From positions 1 through 16,026 of the forward strand of contig JBEEFX010000167.1 of the NCBI GenBank assembly GCA_041166365.1: a stretch of 16,026 nt of DNA. The letters run 5' to 3'. The notes beneath the pieces are model-generated. The model was not told where the DNA came from. It made no database searches and saw nothing but the letters and a program-made list of their open reading frames with translations. The translations under genes and the position numbers were made by a program. Of the stretch, positions 1 to 6,314 are shown in pieces. This DNA comes from DASUCS01 sp041166365. Lineage in GTDB: Bacteria > Actinomycetota > Acidimicrobiia > Acidimicrobiales > JACDCH01. Every line of letters starts with the position of its first letter. Positions within the stretch are counted from its first letter, which is position 1.

Positions 1-501
1 CGCGAGACCGGCGCTCGTGTCGTCAAGGTCGAGTCACGGACTCGTCCCGACGGAGCGAGGAATGGTCCGGCCGGCTTCTTCGAACTGATGCACGCAGGAA
101 AGGAGTTCGAATCGATCGAGTTCACCCGTGAGGCCCTGGTCGAGCTGCTCCTGTCCGCCGATGTCGTCGTCGAGGGTTCGCGACCGCGCGCCTTGGAGCA
201 GCTCGGCATCGACGCGAGCGACGTCGTCGCGCACGGCCCGCGCGTGTGGCTGTCGATCACCGGTCACGGACGCGCTGAGCCAGAGCGGAACTGGGTCGGC
301 TTCGGCGATGATGCCGCCGTCGCCGGGGGTCTCGTCGCATGGTGGCGGGGCGAACCCTGTTTCATGGGCGACGCCATCGCCGACCCACTCACGGGAATGG
401 CCGGAGCGGTGGCCGTGCTCGATGCGCTGCGACGAGGCGGTCGTTGGTTGATCGACTGCAACCTGGCCGGTGTCGCCGCCTACGTGGCCGCCGGCCAGTA
501 A
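1..501 (+). CDS. CaiB/BaiF (family III) CoA-transferase, 5' partial
   Basis: The reading frame is open from base 1 and stops with TAA at 499-501; 166 residues are visible and the start lies outside the window. Family III enzymes move CoA between carboxylic acids through an aspartyl-CoA thioester. Visible family signatures are GARVVKVE (5-11 region), ADVVVEGSRPRALEQLG (53-69), the VWLSITGHG strand (82-90) and IADPLTGMAGA (126-136), whose Asp128 aligns with the catalytic Asp of the family. The chain stops shortly after RRGGRWLIDC, where ordinary members (about 400 residues) continue with a large second half. It is therefore either truncated or the terminal half-domain of a tandem-domain protein. 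Its last 22 bases overlap the end of the convergent acyl-CoA synthetase gene. Family assignment is firm; substrate is unknown. Confidence 0.85.
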   Translation, partial: RETGARVVKVESRTRPDGARNGPAGFFELMHAGKEFESIEFTREALVELLLSADVVVEGSRPRALEQLGIDASDVVAHGPRVWLSITGHGRAEPERNWVGFGDDAAVAGGLVAWWRGEPCFMGDAIADPLTGMAGAVAVLDALRRGGRWLIDCNLAGVAAYVAAGQ

Positions 502-2012
502 GCCCGTCGCAGCTCCTGCTTGTAGAGCTTGCCGGTGTCGAGGCGGGGGAGCTGCTCCAAGAAGTCGATCGACCGCGGGCACTTGTACGCCGCGAGGTTG
601 TCCCGGCAATACGCCATCAGCTCCGCCTCCAGCGCAGCACCGGCTTCGTCCCAGCGCATCGGCTGCACGACCGCCTTGACCTCTTCGCCCATCTCGGGAT
701 GGGGCACCCCGAGCACCGCGACGTCGAGCACCTTCGGATGGGAAACGAGCAGGTTCTCGGTCTCCTGCGGGTAGATGTTCACGCCGCCGGAGATGATCAT
801 GAACGCCTTGCGGTCGGTGAGGAACAGGTAGCCGTCGTCGTCGATGTAGCCGACGTCGCCGACCGTTCCGCGGCCTTCATCGTCGATGGCTTCGGCCGTC
901 TTGACGGGGTCCTTGTGGTATTCGAATCGCGGGCCGCCGCTGAAGCTGATCGTGCCGATCTCGTTCGGACCGAGCTCGTTGCCGTGTTCGTCGAGTACGT
1001 GGATCACGCCGACCATCGCACGACCGACCGACCCGGGTTTGGCGAGCGCTTCCTCCGAATTGATGAACGTGGCACCCATGCCCTCGGTGGCGGAGTAGTA
1101 CTCGTAGACGATCGGGCCCCACCACTCGATCATCTGGCGCTTCACCTCCGCGGGGCACGGTGCGGCGGCGTGCACCACGGCCGCGAGACTCGAGATGTCG
1201 TAGCGGGCGCGCACCTCGTCGGGCAGCTTCAGCATCCGCACGAACATCGTGGGGACGAACTGCACGTGGGACACCTGGTACCGCTCGATGAGCTGCAAGC
1301 ACCTCTCGGGATCGAAGCGCTCCATCACCACGACGGAGGCGCCCAGCCGCTGCGCGCTCATCGACCAAGCGAGCGGTGCCGAGTGATACAGCGGCGCTGG
1401 ACAGAGATAGACACTGCCTTCGCCGAGGCCGAGGGCGACGGCCAGCCCCAAAGCGCCGCGCACGCCCTCGCCGAGGGGCGCCAGGGACAGCTCGCGCTTG
1501 ATGCCCTTCGGTCGCCCGGTCGTTCCCGACGAGTACAACATGAAGTCGCCCTCGGCTTCGTCGTCGATCGGGTCCGTCGGCATCGCGCTGACAGCGTCCT
1601 CGTAGCGCTCCCATCCTGGGAGGTCGCCGTCGAGCAACAGGCGTGTATGCGCCTTCGGCACACGTTCTTCGTCGAACTGTGCCGCGACCGTGGCGAGCTG
1701 CCCGGTGGACACGATCACGGCGGCATCGCAGTCGTCGACGATGTACGCGGCCTCCTCCGCGGTGAGATGCGAGTTCACCGCGGTGTAGTACACGCCGGCG
1801 CGCTGCGCCCCCCACGTGACCTCGAGGAACGCCGGATGGTTCTCGGCGAAGATGGCGACCGCGCCACCTTGCCCGACCCCTCTCGAGCGAAGCAGCTGCG
1901 CGAATTGGTTGGAGCGAGCGTCGAGCTCGGCGAACGTCGTGATCCCGGTGGTGCCGGCCATGACGACGGCGGGCCGATCGGGCGCTCGTTCGGCGATCGC
2001 TCGAGGATGCAT
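480..2012 (-). CDS. Acyl-CoA synthetase (AMP-forming, ANL superfamily)
   Basis: The 510-residue protein activates a carboxylic acid to its acyl-adenylate and then to the CoA thioester in the cytoplasm. The phosphate-binding loop YSSGTTGRPKG is at 160-170, the adenine motif YYSATEG at 305-311, GDVGYIDDDGYLFLTDRK at 385-402, the hinge and A8 region GGVNIYPQETE at 409-419, and the adenylation lysine in TGKLYKQ is Lys495. Length and motif order are complete for the family. The frame is open upstream to 2093, but the ATG at 2012 is preferred because it overlaps the TGA of the upstream phosphatase gene as TGATG, the same junction type used elsewhere in this operon. It is the last gene of the five-gene operon, so it probably supplies CoA esters to the crotonase at the operon head. 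Fatty acid, aromatic acid or side-chain acid substrates cannot be told apart by eye. Confidence 0.93.
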   Translation of the reverse strand: MHPRAIAERAPDRPAVVMAGTTGITTFAELDARSNQFAQLLRSRGVGQGGAVAIFAENHPAFLEVTWGAQRAGVYYTAVNSHLTAEEAAYIVDDCDAAVIVSTGQLATVAAQFDEERVPKAHTRLLLDGDLPGWERYEDAVSAMPTDPIDDEAEGDFMLYSSGTTGRPKGIKRELSLAPLGEGVRGALGLAVALGLGEGSVYLCPAPLYHSAPLAWSMSAQRLGASVVVMERFDPERCLQLIERYQVSHVQFVPTMFVRMLKLPDEVRARYDISSLAAVVHAAAPCPAEVKRQMIEWWGPIVYEYYSATEGMGATFINSEEALAKPGSVGRAMVGVIHVLDEHGNELGPNEIGTISFSGGPRFEYHKDPVKTAEAIDDEGRGTVGDVGYIDDDGYLFLTDRKAFMIISGGVNIYPQETENLLVSHPKVLDVAVLGVPHPEMGEEVKAVVQPMRWDEAGAALEAELMAYCRDNLAAYKCPRSIDFLEQLPRLDTGKLYKQELRRAYWPAAT

Positions 2013-2554
2013 CAGCGAAGCTTGCCTTGTCCGGCGGACGATGGCAGGACGGACGCAAGGCGCTCGATGAGGGCGTAGACCTCGTGCGCGCACTCCACGA
2101 ACACCTCGACCTCACCACCTCCGGGATCGACGACCTCCTCCCACTCCTCGAGCTCGACCACCGCGAGGTCGAGGGCGGCGACGCGTTCCGCCAACCCGCG
2201 ATCGTCGAGTGGCAGGTCGCGACACAACCGCTTCAGGGTTGCGGTCCGTGCGGCGGCCGGCTCGTGATTGCGGCGTACCCAGTGGACGTGCTCGGGCGCG
2301 AGCGCGACGACCAGCGTCGCATTGTCCAGATCGCTGAGTGATGCCTGCCGGCTGCGGTGCGATGGGGGCGCGAGCCCCACGGACTCGAGCGCGGCGCGCG
2401 TCCGCCAGCTCATCGGCTGACCGTCGACCGTCAGCGTGCCGGCGGTCTCGACGACGACATCGGGCAACCGTGCGGCCAACGCCGCGCCCGCCATCACCGA
2501 TCGCGCCGCATTGCCGGTGCAGAGGAAGAGGATGCGGTCGCGCTCAGGGATCAG
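2012..2554 (-). CDS. Low-molecular-weight protein tyrosine phosphatase / arsenate reductase-like protein
   Basis: The 180-residue product opens with a beta strand RILFLC and the P-loop CTGNAARS, a CX5R(S) motif with Cys12 as nucleophile and Arg18 as phosphate binder. VVDPGG (141-146) is a candidate for the DP general-acid loop, although it lacks the usual aromatic residue after DP. The fold family contains tyrosine phosphatases and thioredoxin-type arsenate reductases, which I cannot separate here. The start is unusual: no ATG, GTG or TTG lies in frame close enough upstream of the P-loop, and the best candidate is CTG at 2554-2552. That CTG overlaps the stop of the preceding gene as CTGA and has GGAG 8 bases upstream. 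The gene sits inside a CoA-metabolism operon, an unexpected place for a phosphatase; its partner is unknown. Confidence 0.82.
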   Translation of the reverse strand: MIPERDRILFLCTGNAARSVMAGAALAARLPDVVVETAGTLTVDGQPMSWRTRAALESVGLAPPSHRSRQASLSDLDNATLVVALAPEHVHWVRRNHEPAAARTATLKRLCRDLPLDDRGLAERVAALDLAVVELEEWEEVVDPGGGEVEVFVECAHEVYALIERLASVLPSSAGQGKLR

Positions 2555-2844
2555 TGGACGGGCTCCGCGTCGTAGATCTGGATGGTCGGCGGCTCGGTGG
2601 CGAGCGCGGTGACCGCCGTGACGAAGGCGGACGACGCCGGGACACGGAAGTGGGCATCGAGTGCGGCGCGATCCACCCAGTGCTCGAGGAACAACAGCGT
2701 CAGCGGATCCTCGACGTCGTGATGGACGGAGTGGAGCAGGCAACCAGGCTCCGTTCGCGACCGGTGCACGTGCTCGAGCGCGAGCTCGCGCATCTGCGCC
2801 AGGGTCGCGGGCTGCGCCTTCACGCTGCCGGTGACGATGATCAT
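2551..2844 (-). CDS. Antibiotic biosynthesis monooxygenase (ABM) domain protein, YgiN-like
   Basis: This 97-residue protein has the small dimeric ferredoxin-like ABM pattern: an opening strand MIIVTGSVKA, a helix with ALEHVHRSRTEPGCLLHSVH (about 22-41), a strand region LTLLFLEHWVDRAALDAHF (48-66) and a closing IQIYDAEPVH. The EPGC and E.W.....L..H positions are typical of the family, which includes cofactor-free quinol monooxygenases and heme-degrading enzymes but also members without known activity. The start is the ATG at 2844-2842, which overlaps the hydrolase stop as ATGA and has GGGAGG at 2860-2855. In an operon with a crotonase, a hydrolase and a CoA ligase, an oxygenase or small accessory role in degradation is plausible but not shown. 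Confidence 0.82.
   Translation of the reverse strand: MIIVTGSVKAQPATLAQMRELALEHVHRSRTEPGCLLHSVHHDVEDPLTLLFLEHWVDRAALDAHFRVPASSAFVTAVTALATEPPTIQIYDAEPVH
2563..2566 (-). promoter_or_regulatory. Shine-Dalgarno site supporting a CTG start
   Basis: On the minus strand GGAG lies 8 bases before the CTG at 2554, within the last codons of the upstream ABM-domain gene. It supports initiation or re-initiation at CTG for the phosphatase-like gene. The match is short, so this is suggestive only. Confidence 0.4.
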
Positions 2845-3674
2845 GGTGCGACATCCTCCCGTTCGAGGATCGCGTCCGCGATGGTGATCGGATCCTGCAA
2901 CGGTCCGAAGTGGCCGAGCCTGTCGAAGTGCTGGATGGTGGCATTCGGCATGGCGTCCACGACGGCGGGCGCGAACAACGCCGGGCCCCAGTCGCCTTCG
3001 ACGTGGCCCACGGCGACGGTGGTCGGCGTCGACACCTTCGCCGCGAGTTCCACCGTCGCTTGCCCGGTGGCCGCGAAGGTCGCGGCTTCGTGCTCCGGCC
3101 GGCACTTCAGTCGTACCGCTCCGTCGACCTCCTCGGTGAAGCCGTACTCGACGTACGCCGCTAGCGAAGCCGCTTGCAGGGTGTTGAGCGGCGGACGGCT
3201 CGCGTAGCGCATCAACGCTTCCGCCTTCGAGGGGAACGCCGGTCGGCGGTGCAGTGCGACCTCACTCATCGGATTCGAGCCGAGCGGCATCTTCCCCGAA
3301 GCGGGAATGATGATCGGTTCGTACAAGTAGGCCGATAGCAGCGTTCCGGGCCTGCGGTGCTCGACCATCACGGCGACGGCGCCGCCCAACGAGTGGCCGA
3401 ACACCGCCAGCGGGCTCGAGGTGAGCTGTTCGATCACCGCCTCGAGGTCGTCGGCCATCCCGTTCCAGTCGAATCGGCCGTTGTCGGGCGCAGCCGTGTC
3501 ACCGTGGCCACGGAAGTCGAGCCCCCAGACGTGGTGCCGCTCCGCGAGCCGTTCGGCCATCGGCAGGTACGCGCGCGCGTGAAAGCCGGTGGCGTGGCAG
3601 ATGAGGAACGGCTCGCCGTCGCCGCCGAGGTCGTGGACCGCCACCGTGACGCCGTCGCTCGAGGCAACCTGCAT
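2841..3674 (-). CDS. Alpha/beta hydrolase
   Basis: The 277-residue protein has the alpha/beta-hydrolase layout. It shows an oxyanion-hole strand with LICHATGFHA (24-33), the DFRGHGDTAAP segment (53-63), the nucleophile elbow GHSLGG at 93-98 with Ser95, and a C-terminal catalytic His255 in LGHFGPLQDP. The acid is probably in the GHVEGDWGP loop (223-231). There is no signal peptide, so it is cytoplasmic. A TTG precedes the ATG directly, but the ATG at 3674 makes a TGATG overlap with the crotonase stop and is chosen. Family members include esterases, haloperoxidase-like enzymes and carbon-carbon bond (meta-cleavage product) hydrolases; the operon context favours a catabolic hydrolase, but the substrate cannot be read from the sequence. 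Confidence 0.9.
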   Translation of the reverse strand: MQVASSDGVTVAVHDLGGDGEPFLICHATGFHARAYLPMAERLAERHHVWGLDFRGHGDTAAPDNGRFDWNGMADDLEAVIEQLTSSPLAVFGHSLGGAVAVMVEHRRPGTLLSAYLYEPIIIPASGKMPLGSNPMSEVALHRRPAFPSKAEALMRYASRPPLNTLQAASLAAYVEYGFTEEVDGAVRLKCRPEHEAATFAATGQATVELAAKVSTPTTVAVGHVEGDWGPALFAPAVVDAMPNATIQHFDRLGHFGPLQDPITIADAILEREDVAP

Positions 3675-4510
3675 CAATCGACGTGGTTCTCGACCGTGCG
3701 ATAGTCGCCGAAGGGCTCGTCGCGTTGTTGCAGAGCCTTCGTCAATCCGCCGCGCATCTCTTCGATGAACTTGTACATCGACTCCTGCTTCGTGCCGAGA
3801 GCACAGAGCTCCGTGCCCACGCGGATCGCTGACCGAAGCCCCATCACCTCCATGCCGCGATGCACCACCCGCTTGTTGAGTTGCGCGATGTCGGGCGGGA
3901 CGAGCGCAATTCGCTTCGCGACGCGCACGACCTCATCGCCGAGCTCCTCCGCGGGGAAGGCGCGGTTGGCCCAACCGAGCTCGACGGCCTGCACGCCGGA
4001 GATCGAGTCGCCCGTGAGCATCATCTCCATGGCGGCTCGCATGCCGCACAACCACGCGTGGAAATGCATGTCGGGAACGCCGAAGCGCACCGCGGGATAC
4101 CCGATCTTGGCGTCGTCGGCGACGTAGACGAGATCGCAGCCGGTCGCGAGCTCGCTGCCGCCGGCCAGGCAATAGCCGTGGACCTGCGCGATCACGGGCT
4201 TGGCCAGGTCCCAGATGCTCATCCACCCCTCGGTCACGTGGCGGGGCCATTGTCCGTCGCCGCCGGGCGTGTAGTACGGCATGTCGAGGCCTTCGTTGCC
4301 TCCGCCGAGGTCGTAGCCGGCAGAGAAGCTCGTGCCGGCACCGCGCACGATCTGCACTCGCACTCCCGGGTCGGCGTCGCCTTCACGCAGCGCGTCGAGA
4401 ATCCCGCCGCGCAAGGCGTGGTTCAGCGCGTTGCGCTTCTCCGGACGATTCAGGGTCACCCGGCGCACCATCGGGGCCGGTTCATCGATCAAGATGACGT
4501 TGTCGTTCAC
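3674..4510 (-). CDS. Enoyl-CoA hydratase/isomerase (crotonase) family protein
   Basis: The 278-residue protein has the crotonase core: TLNRPEKRNALN (19-30), the first oxyanion-hole segment GTSFSAGYDL (59-68), and the second, HGYCLAGGSELATGCD (111-126). Glu120 matches the first catalytic Glu of classical enoyl-CoA hydratases. The residue 20 positions on, where hydratases have the second Glu, is Ala140 in GYPAVRFG, so simple hydration is uncertain and isomerase or another CoA-ester chemistry is possible. The GTG start at 4510-4508 has AGGA a few bases upstream. It heads the five-gene operon and is divergent from the VOC gene with 27 bases between starts, so the promoters for both genes must lie in that gap or inside the neighbouring gene starts. 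Confidence 0.9.
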   Translation of the reverse strand: MNDNVILIDEPAPMVRRVTLNRPEKRNALNHALRGGILDALREGDADPGVRVQIVRGAGTSFSAGYDLGGGNEGLDMPYYTPGGDGQWPRHVTEGWMSIWDLAKPVIAQVHGYCLAGGSELATGCDLVYVADDAKIGYPAVRFGVPDMHFHAWLCGMRAAMEMMLTGDSISGVQAVELGWANRAFPAEELGDEVVRVAKRIALVPPDIAQLNKRVVHRGMEVMGLRSAIRVGTELCALGTKQESMYKFIEEMRGGLTKALQQRDEPFGDYRTVENHVD

Positions 4511-4537
4511 GGAGCAGTCCTAGCAGGGGAGCATGCA

Positions 4538-4975
4538 ATGCCGCCCATCTTCAACCAGGTCAACCTCGTCGTCGCCGACATGGAGGCCACGCTCGCCTTC
4601 TACCGACGACTCGGCTTCACGATCGACAACCCGCCGAGTCAATGGTCGGCCCACCACGTCGAGCTTCGCGTGTCCGACAGCATGTCGATCGAGTTCGACA
4701 GCTTGCCGACCGCTCAGATCTGGAACGCGGGCGCGCGTGAACCTGGGGGCGGTTCGGTCGTGCTCAACTTCGGGGTGCCCACGCGGCAGGCGGTCGACGA
4801 CCTCTACGCGCACATGACCGCCGCGGGCTACACGGGTGCGCAACCGCCGTACGACGCGTTCTGGGGAGCGCGCTACGCGATCGTCGAGGACCCCGACGGC
4901 AACGGTGCCGGGCTGATGAGCCCGATGGATCCGGACAAGCGTGTGCCGTGGCCCGATCCACAAGCGAGCAAATAG
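4538..4975 (+). CDS. VOC (glyoxalase/bleomycin resistance/dioxygenase) superfamily protein
   Basis: The 145-residue protein begins MPPIFNQVNLVVADMEATLA, typical of the vicinal-oxygen-chelate fold, with FYRRLGF (about 21-27) in the first module. The second module ends with YAIVEDPDGNGAGLMSP, the usual RYAxxxDPDGNxxxL signature. Family members are metal-dependent lyases, dioxygenases, epimerases or metal-free drug-binding proteins; the metal ligands cannot be assigned with certainty here. The start ATG at 4538 is preceded by AGGGGAG at 4525-4531, the clearest Shine-Dalgarno site in the window. An ATG five bases earlier is out of frame. The gene is divergent from the crotonase operon, so it may act on the same pathway. 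It ends in front of the palindromic repeats. Confidence 0.88.
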   Translation: MPPIFNQVNLVVADMEATLAFYRRLGFTIDNPPSQWSAHHVELRVSDSMSIEFDSLPTAQIWNAGAREPGGGSVVLNFGVPTRQAVDDLYAHMTAAGYTGAQPPYDAFWGARYAIVEDPDGNGAGLMSPMDPDKRVPWPDPQASK

Positions 4976-4999
4976 CAGACGCGACACGGCGGACCGGAA

Positions 5000-5050
5000 G
5001 CAACGTTTGGGCGTTTCGGCGCGCTGTGCACGCCAGAACGCCCAAACGTC
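5000..5050. repeat. Palindromic intergenic repeat, copy 1 (51 bases)
   Basis: Arms ACGTTTGGGCGTT (5003-5015) and AACGCCCAAACGT (5037-5049) are perfect 13-base inverted complements. An inner GGCG/CGCC pair (5018-5021 with 5031-5034) extends the stem beyond a small mismatch and leaves a loop of about nine bases. It lies between two convergent genes and could end transcription from both sides, but there is no T-tract. It resembles dispersed REP-type elements; genome-wide copy number is not visible here. Confidence 0.9.
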
Positions 5051-5072
5051 CCCCCCGGGCCGACGTCGAACC

Positions 5073-5123
5073 GCAACGTTTGGGCGTTTCGGCGCGCTGA
5101 GCACGCCAGCACGCCCAATCGTC
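5073..5123. repeat. Palindromic intergenic repeat, copy 2 (51 bases)
   Basis: This is a direct copy of the element at 5000-5050, 73 bases downstream, with 48 of 51 bases identical. Two of the three changes fall in the right arm (CACGCCCAATCGT at 5110-5122) and weaken the pairing, so copy 2 is a slightly decayed hairpin. It ends 9 bases before the stop codon of the minus-strand crotonase and so would be in its 3' untranslated region. Confidence 0.9.
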
Positions 5124-5131
5124 TGCCCGGG

Positions 5132-5935
5132 CTAGCGGCCCTGGAACGCCGCGGGGCGCTTCTCGAGGAACGCGGTGATGGCCTCGCGTTGGTCCTCGGT
5201 GAACGACGAGAGGATCTGCGTGCGGTTCTCCATGTCGATACCGGCTTGCAGCGAGCCGATCTCGAGCTGGCTCCACGCCACTTCCTTCGTCATGCGCACG
5301 CCCCACGGGCTGTTGGCCGCGATCAGTGCGGCGGTTTCGAGCGCTGATTCGAGCAGCGAGTCGTCGCTCACCACTCGGGTCACGAGTCCGATGTGATCCG
5401 CCTCGGTCGCGTCGATGATGCGGCCGGTCAGCATCAGCTCCCACGCCCGGCTGGCCCCGATGAGTCGCGGCAGCAGCCAGCTCACGCCGATGTCGCAGCC
5501 GGAGAGTCCGATGCGCACGAACGCGACGTTGAACCGCGCCGCCGCGCCGGCGATGCGAATGTCGCTCCCGAGTGCGAGCGCCAACCCGCCACCCGCGGCG
5601 GCCCCGTTCACGGCGGCGATGACGGGGACGGGAAGTGCCCGCATCTGCGGGATCAACGACGCGATGTGCGTCTGCGTCGAGAAGCCGCCGCCGACCGCCC
5701 CTCGACCCTCCGCACCGGGCACCGTTCCGTAGCCGCGGAGGTCGAGGCCGGAACAGAAACCTCGCCCCGCCCCGGTGAGCACCACGGCGCGACAGCTGCG
5801 ATCAGCGGCGACCGCCGCGAAGGCCTCGTGCAGCTCGGTGACGAGCTCGACGTTCATCGCGTTGAGCTTTTCGGGCCGATTCAGCGTGAGTTGGGTGACG
5901 CCGGGGTGCGGGCTGGAGATCAGAACGGTGGGCAT
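5132..5935 (-). CDS. Crotonase-family protein (enoyl-CoA hydratase/isomerase-like) lacking both hydratase glutamates
   Basis: The 267-residue protein has TLNRPEKLNAMN (17-28), the first oxyanion-hole segment GAGRGFCSGLDL (55-66) and VNGAAAGGGLALALGSD (109-125). Where classical hydratases have the two catalytic Glu residues, this protein has Ala119 and Phe139. An Asp148 in GLSGCDIGVSWLLPRLIG lies near the position of the catalytic Asp of dienoyl-CoA isomerases. It is therefore better called a crotonase-fold isomerase or hydrolase than a hydratase; this rests on hand alignment. The ATG at 5935 is chosen over longer reading because the typical N-terminus begins there and a TACGCT element lies 6 bases upstream. 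It is divergent from a receiver-domain gene. Confidence 0.88.
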   Translation of the reverse strand: MPTVLISSPHPGVTQLTLNRPEKLNAMNVELVTELHEAFAAVAADRSCRAVVLTGAGRGFCSGLDLRGYGTVPGAEGRGAVGGGFSTQTHIASLIPQMRALPVPVIAAVNGAAAGGGLALALGSDIRIAGAAARFNVAFVRIGLSGCDIGVSWLLPRLIGASRAWELMLTGRIIDATEADHIGLVTRVVSDDSLLESALETAALIAANSPWGVRMTKEVAWSQLEIGSLQAGIDMENRTQILSSFTEDQREAITAFLEKRPAAFQGR

Positions 5936-5963
5936 GTCGTGAGCGTAGGGTGCCGCTATCCGC
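5936..5963. promoter_or_regulatory. Compact divergent promoter region with overlapping -10 elements
   Basis: Only 28 bases separate the crotonase start (5935, minus) from the GTG of the receiver gene (5964, plus). On the minus strand TACGCT (5947-5942) ends 6 bases before the ATG. On the plus strand TAGGGT (5946-5951) ends 12 bases before the GTG and 6 bases before an in-frame ATC. The two TANNNT boxes share two bases. No convincing -35 boxes or Shine-Dalgarno sites are seen. Confidence 0.45.
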
Positions 5964-6314
5964 GTGCTGATTGCCGACGACGAGCCCGACATGCGTGCGC
6001 TGATCGCGCACGTGCTGGGCGCCGAGCAGATCGACGTCGTCGAGACGGCCGACGCCGAGGAGACGCTGCGGGTGTGGCGCGAGTTGCGCCCGGACGCGAT
6101 CGTGCTCGATCAACGGATGCCTCCCTCGACCGGCCTCGCGGTGGCGCAATCGATCCTCGCGGAACAGCCTGGTCAGATCATCTTCCTGTTCACAGGCTTG
6201 CTGGATGCCGCGATCCGCGCGGAGGCCGAGCGGCTGGGCATCACCGCCTGCGTGTCAAAGGATCAGGTGTTCGAGATCCCGCGGCTCGTGCGGGCGAACG
6301 TCAGCCCAGGGTGA
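5964..6314 (+). CDS. Single-domain response regulator (CheY-like receiver)
   Basis: The 116-residue protein is a bare receiver domain. It has acidic residues Asp5 and Asp6 in LIADDEPDM, phospho-acceptor Asp49 in AIVLDQRMP, Thr77 in FLFTG, and the conserved Lys99 in VSKDQ. There is no DNA-binding or enzymatic output domain, so it may pass phosphate on or act by protein-protein contact. The start is taken as GTG at 5964; the in-frame stop TAG at 5946-5948 limits extension, and ATC at 5958 is the only other nearby possibility (it would give AIRVLIADDE-type spacing). No histidine kinase is in the window. Its last 14 bases overlap the second receiver gene, which is convergent. Confidence 0.88.
   Translation: MLIADDEPDMRALIAHVLGAEQIDVVETADAEETLRVWRELRPDAIVLDQRMPPSTGLAVAQSILAEQPGQIIFLFTGLLDAAIRAEAERLGITACVSKDQVFEIPRLVRANVSPG

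Noticed and set aside
339..2078. Long plus-strand open frame (579 codons) opposite the acyl-CoA synthetase.
   Set aside because: Its Arg/His/Asp/Val-rich translation shows no family motifs and mirrors the synthetase codons; such antisense frames are expected in high-GC DNA.
5000..5123. Repeat pair as a possible CRISPR array.
   Set aside because: There are only two units, with a 22-base separation, long internal palindromes, and no cas genes.
4764..5444. Minus-strand frame with repeated RAQRAETPKR and ARRNAQT-like peptides.
   Set aside because: These peptides are translations of the two palindromic DNA repeats, and the frame runs over real genes on both sides.
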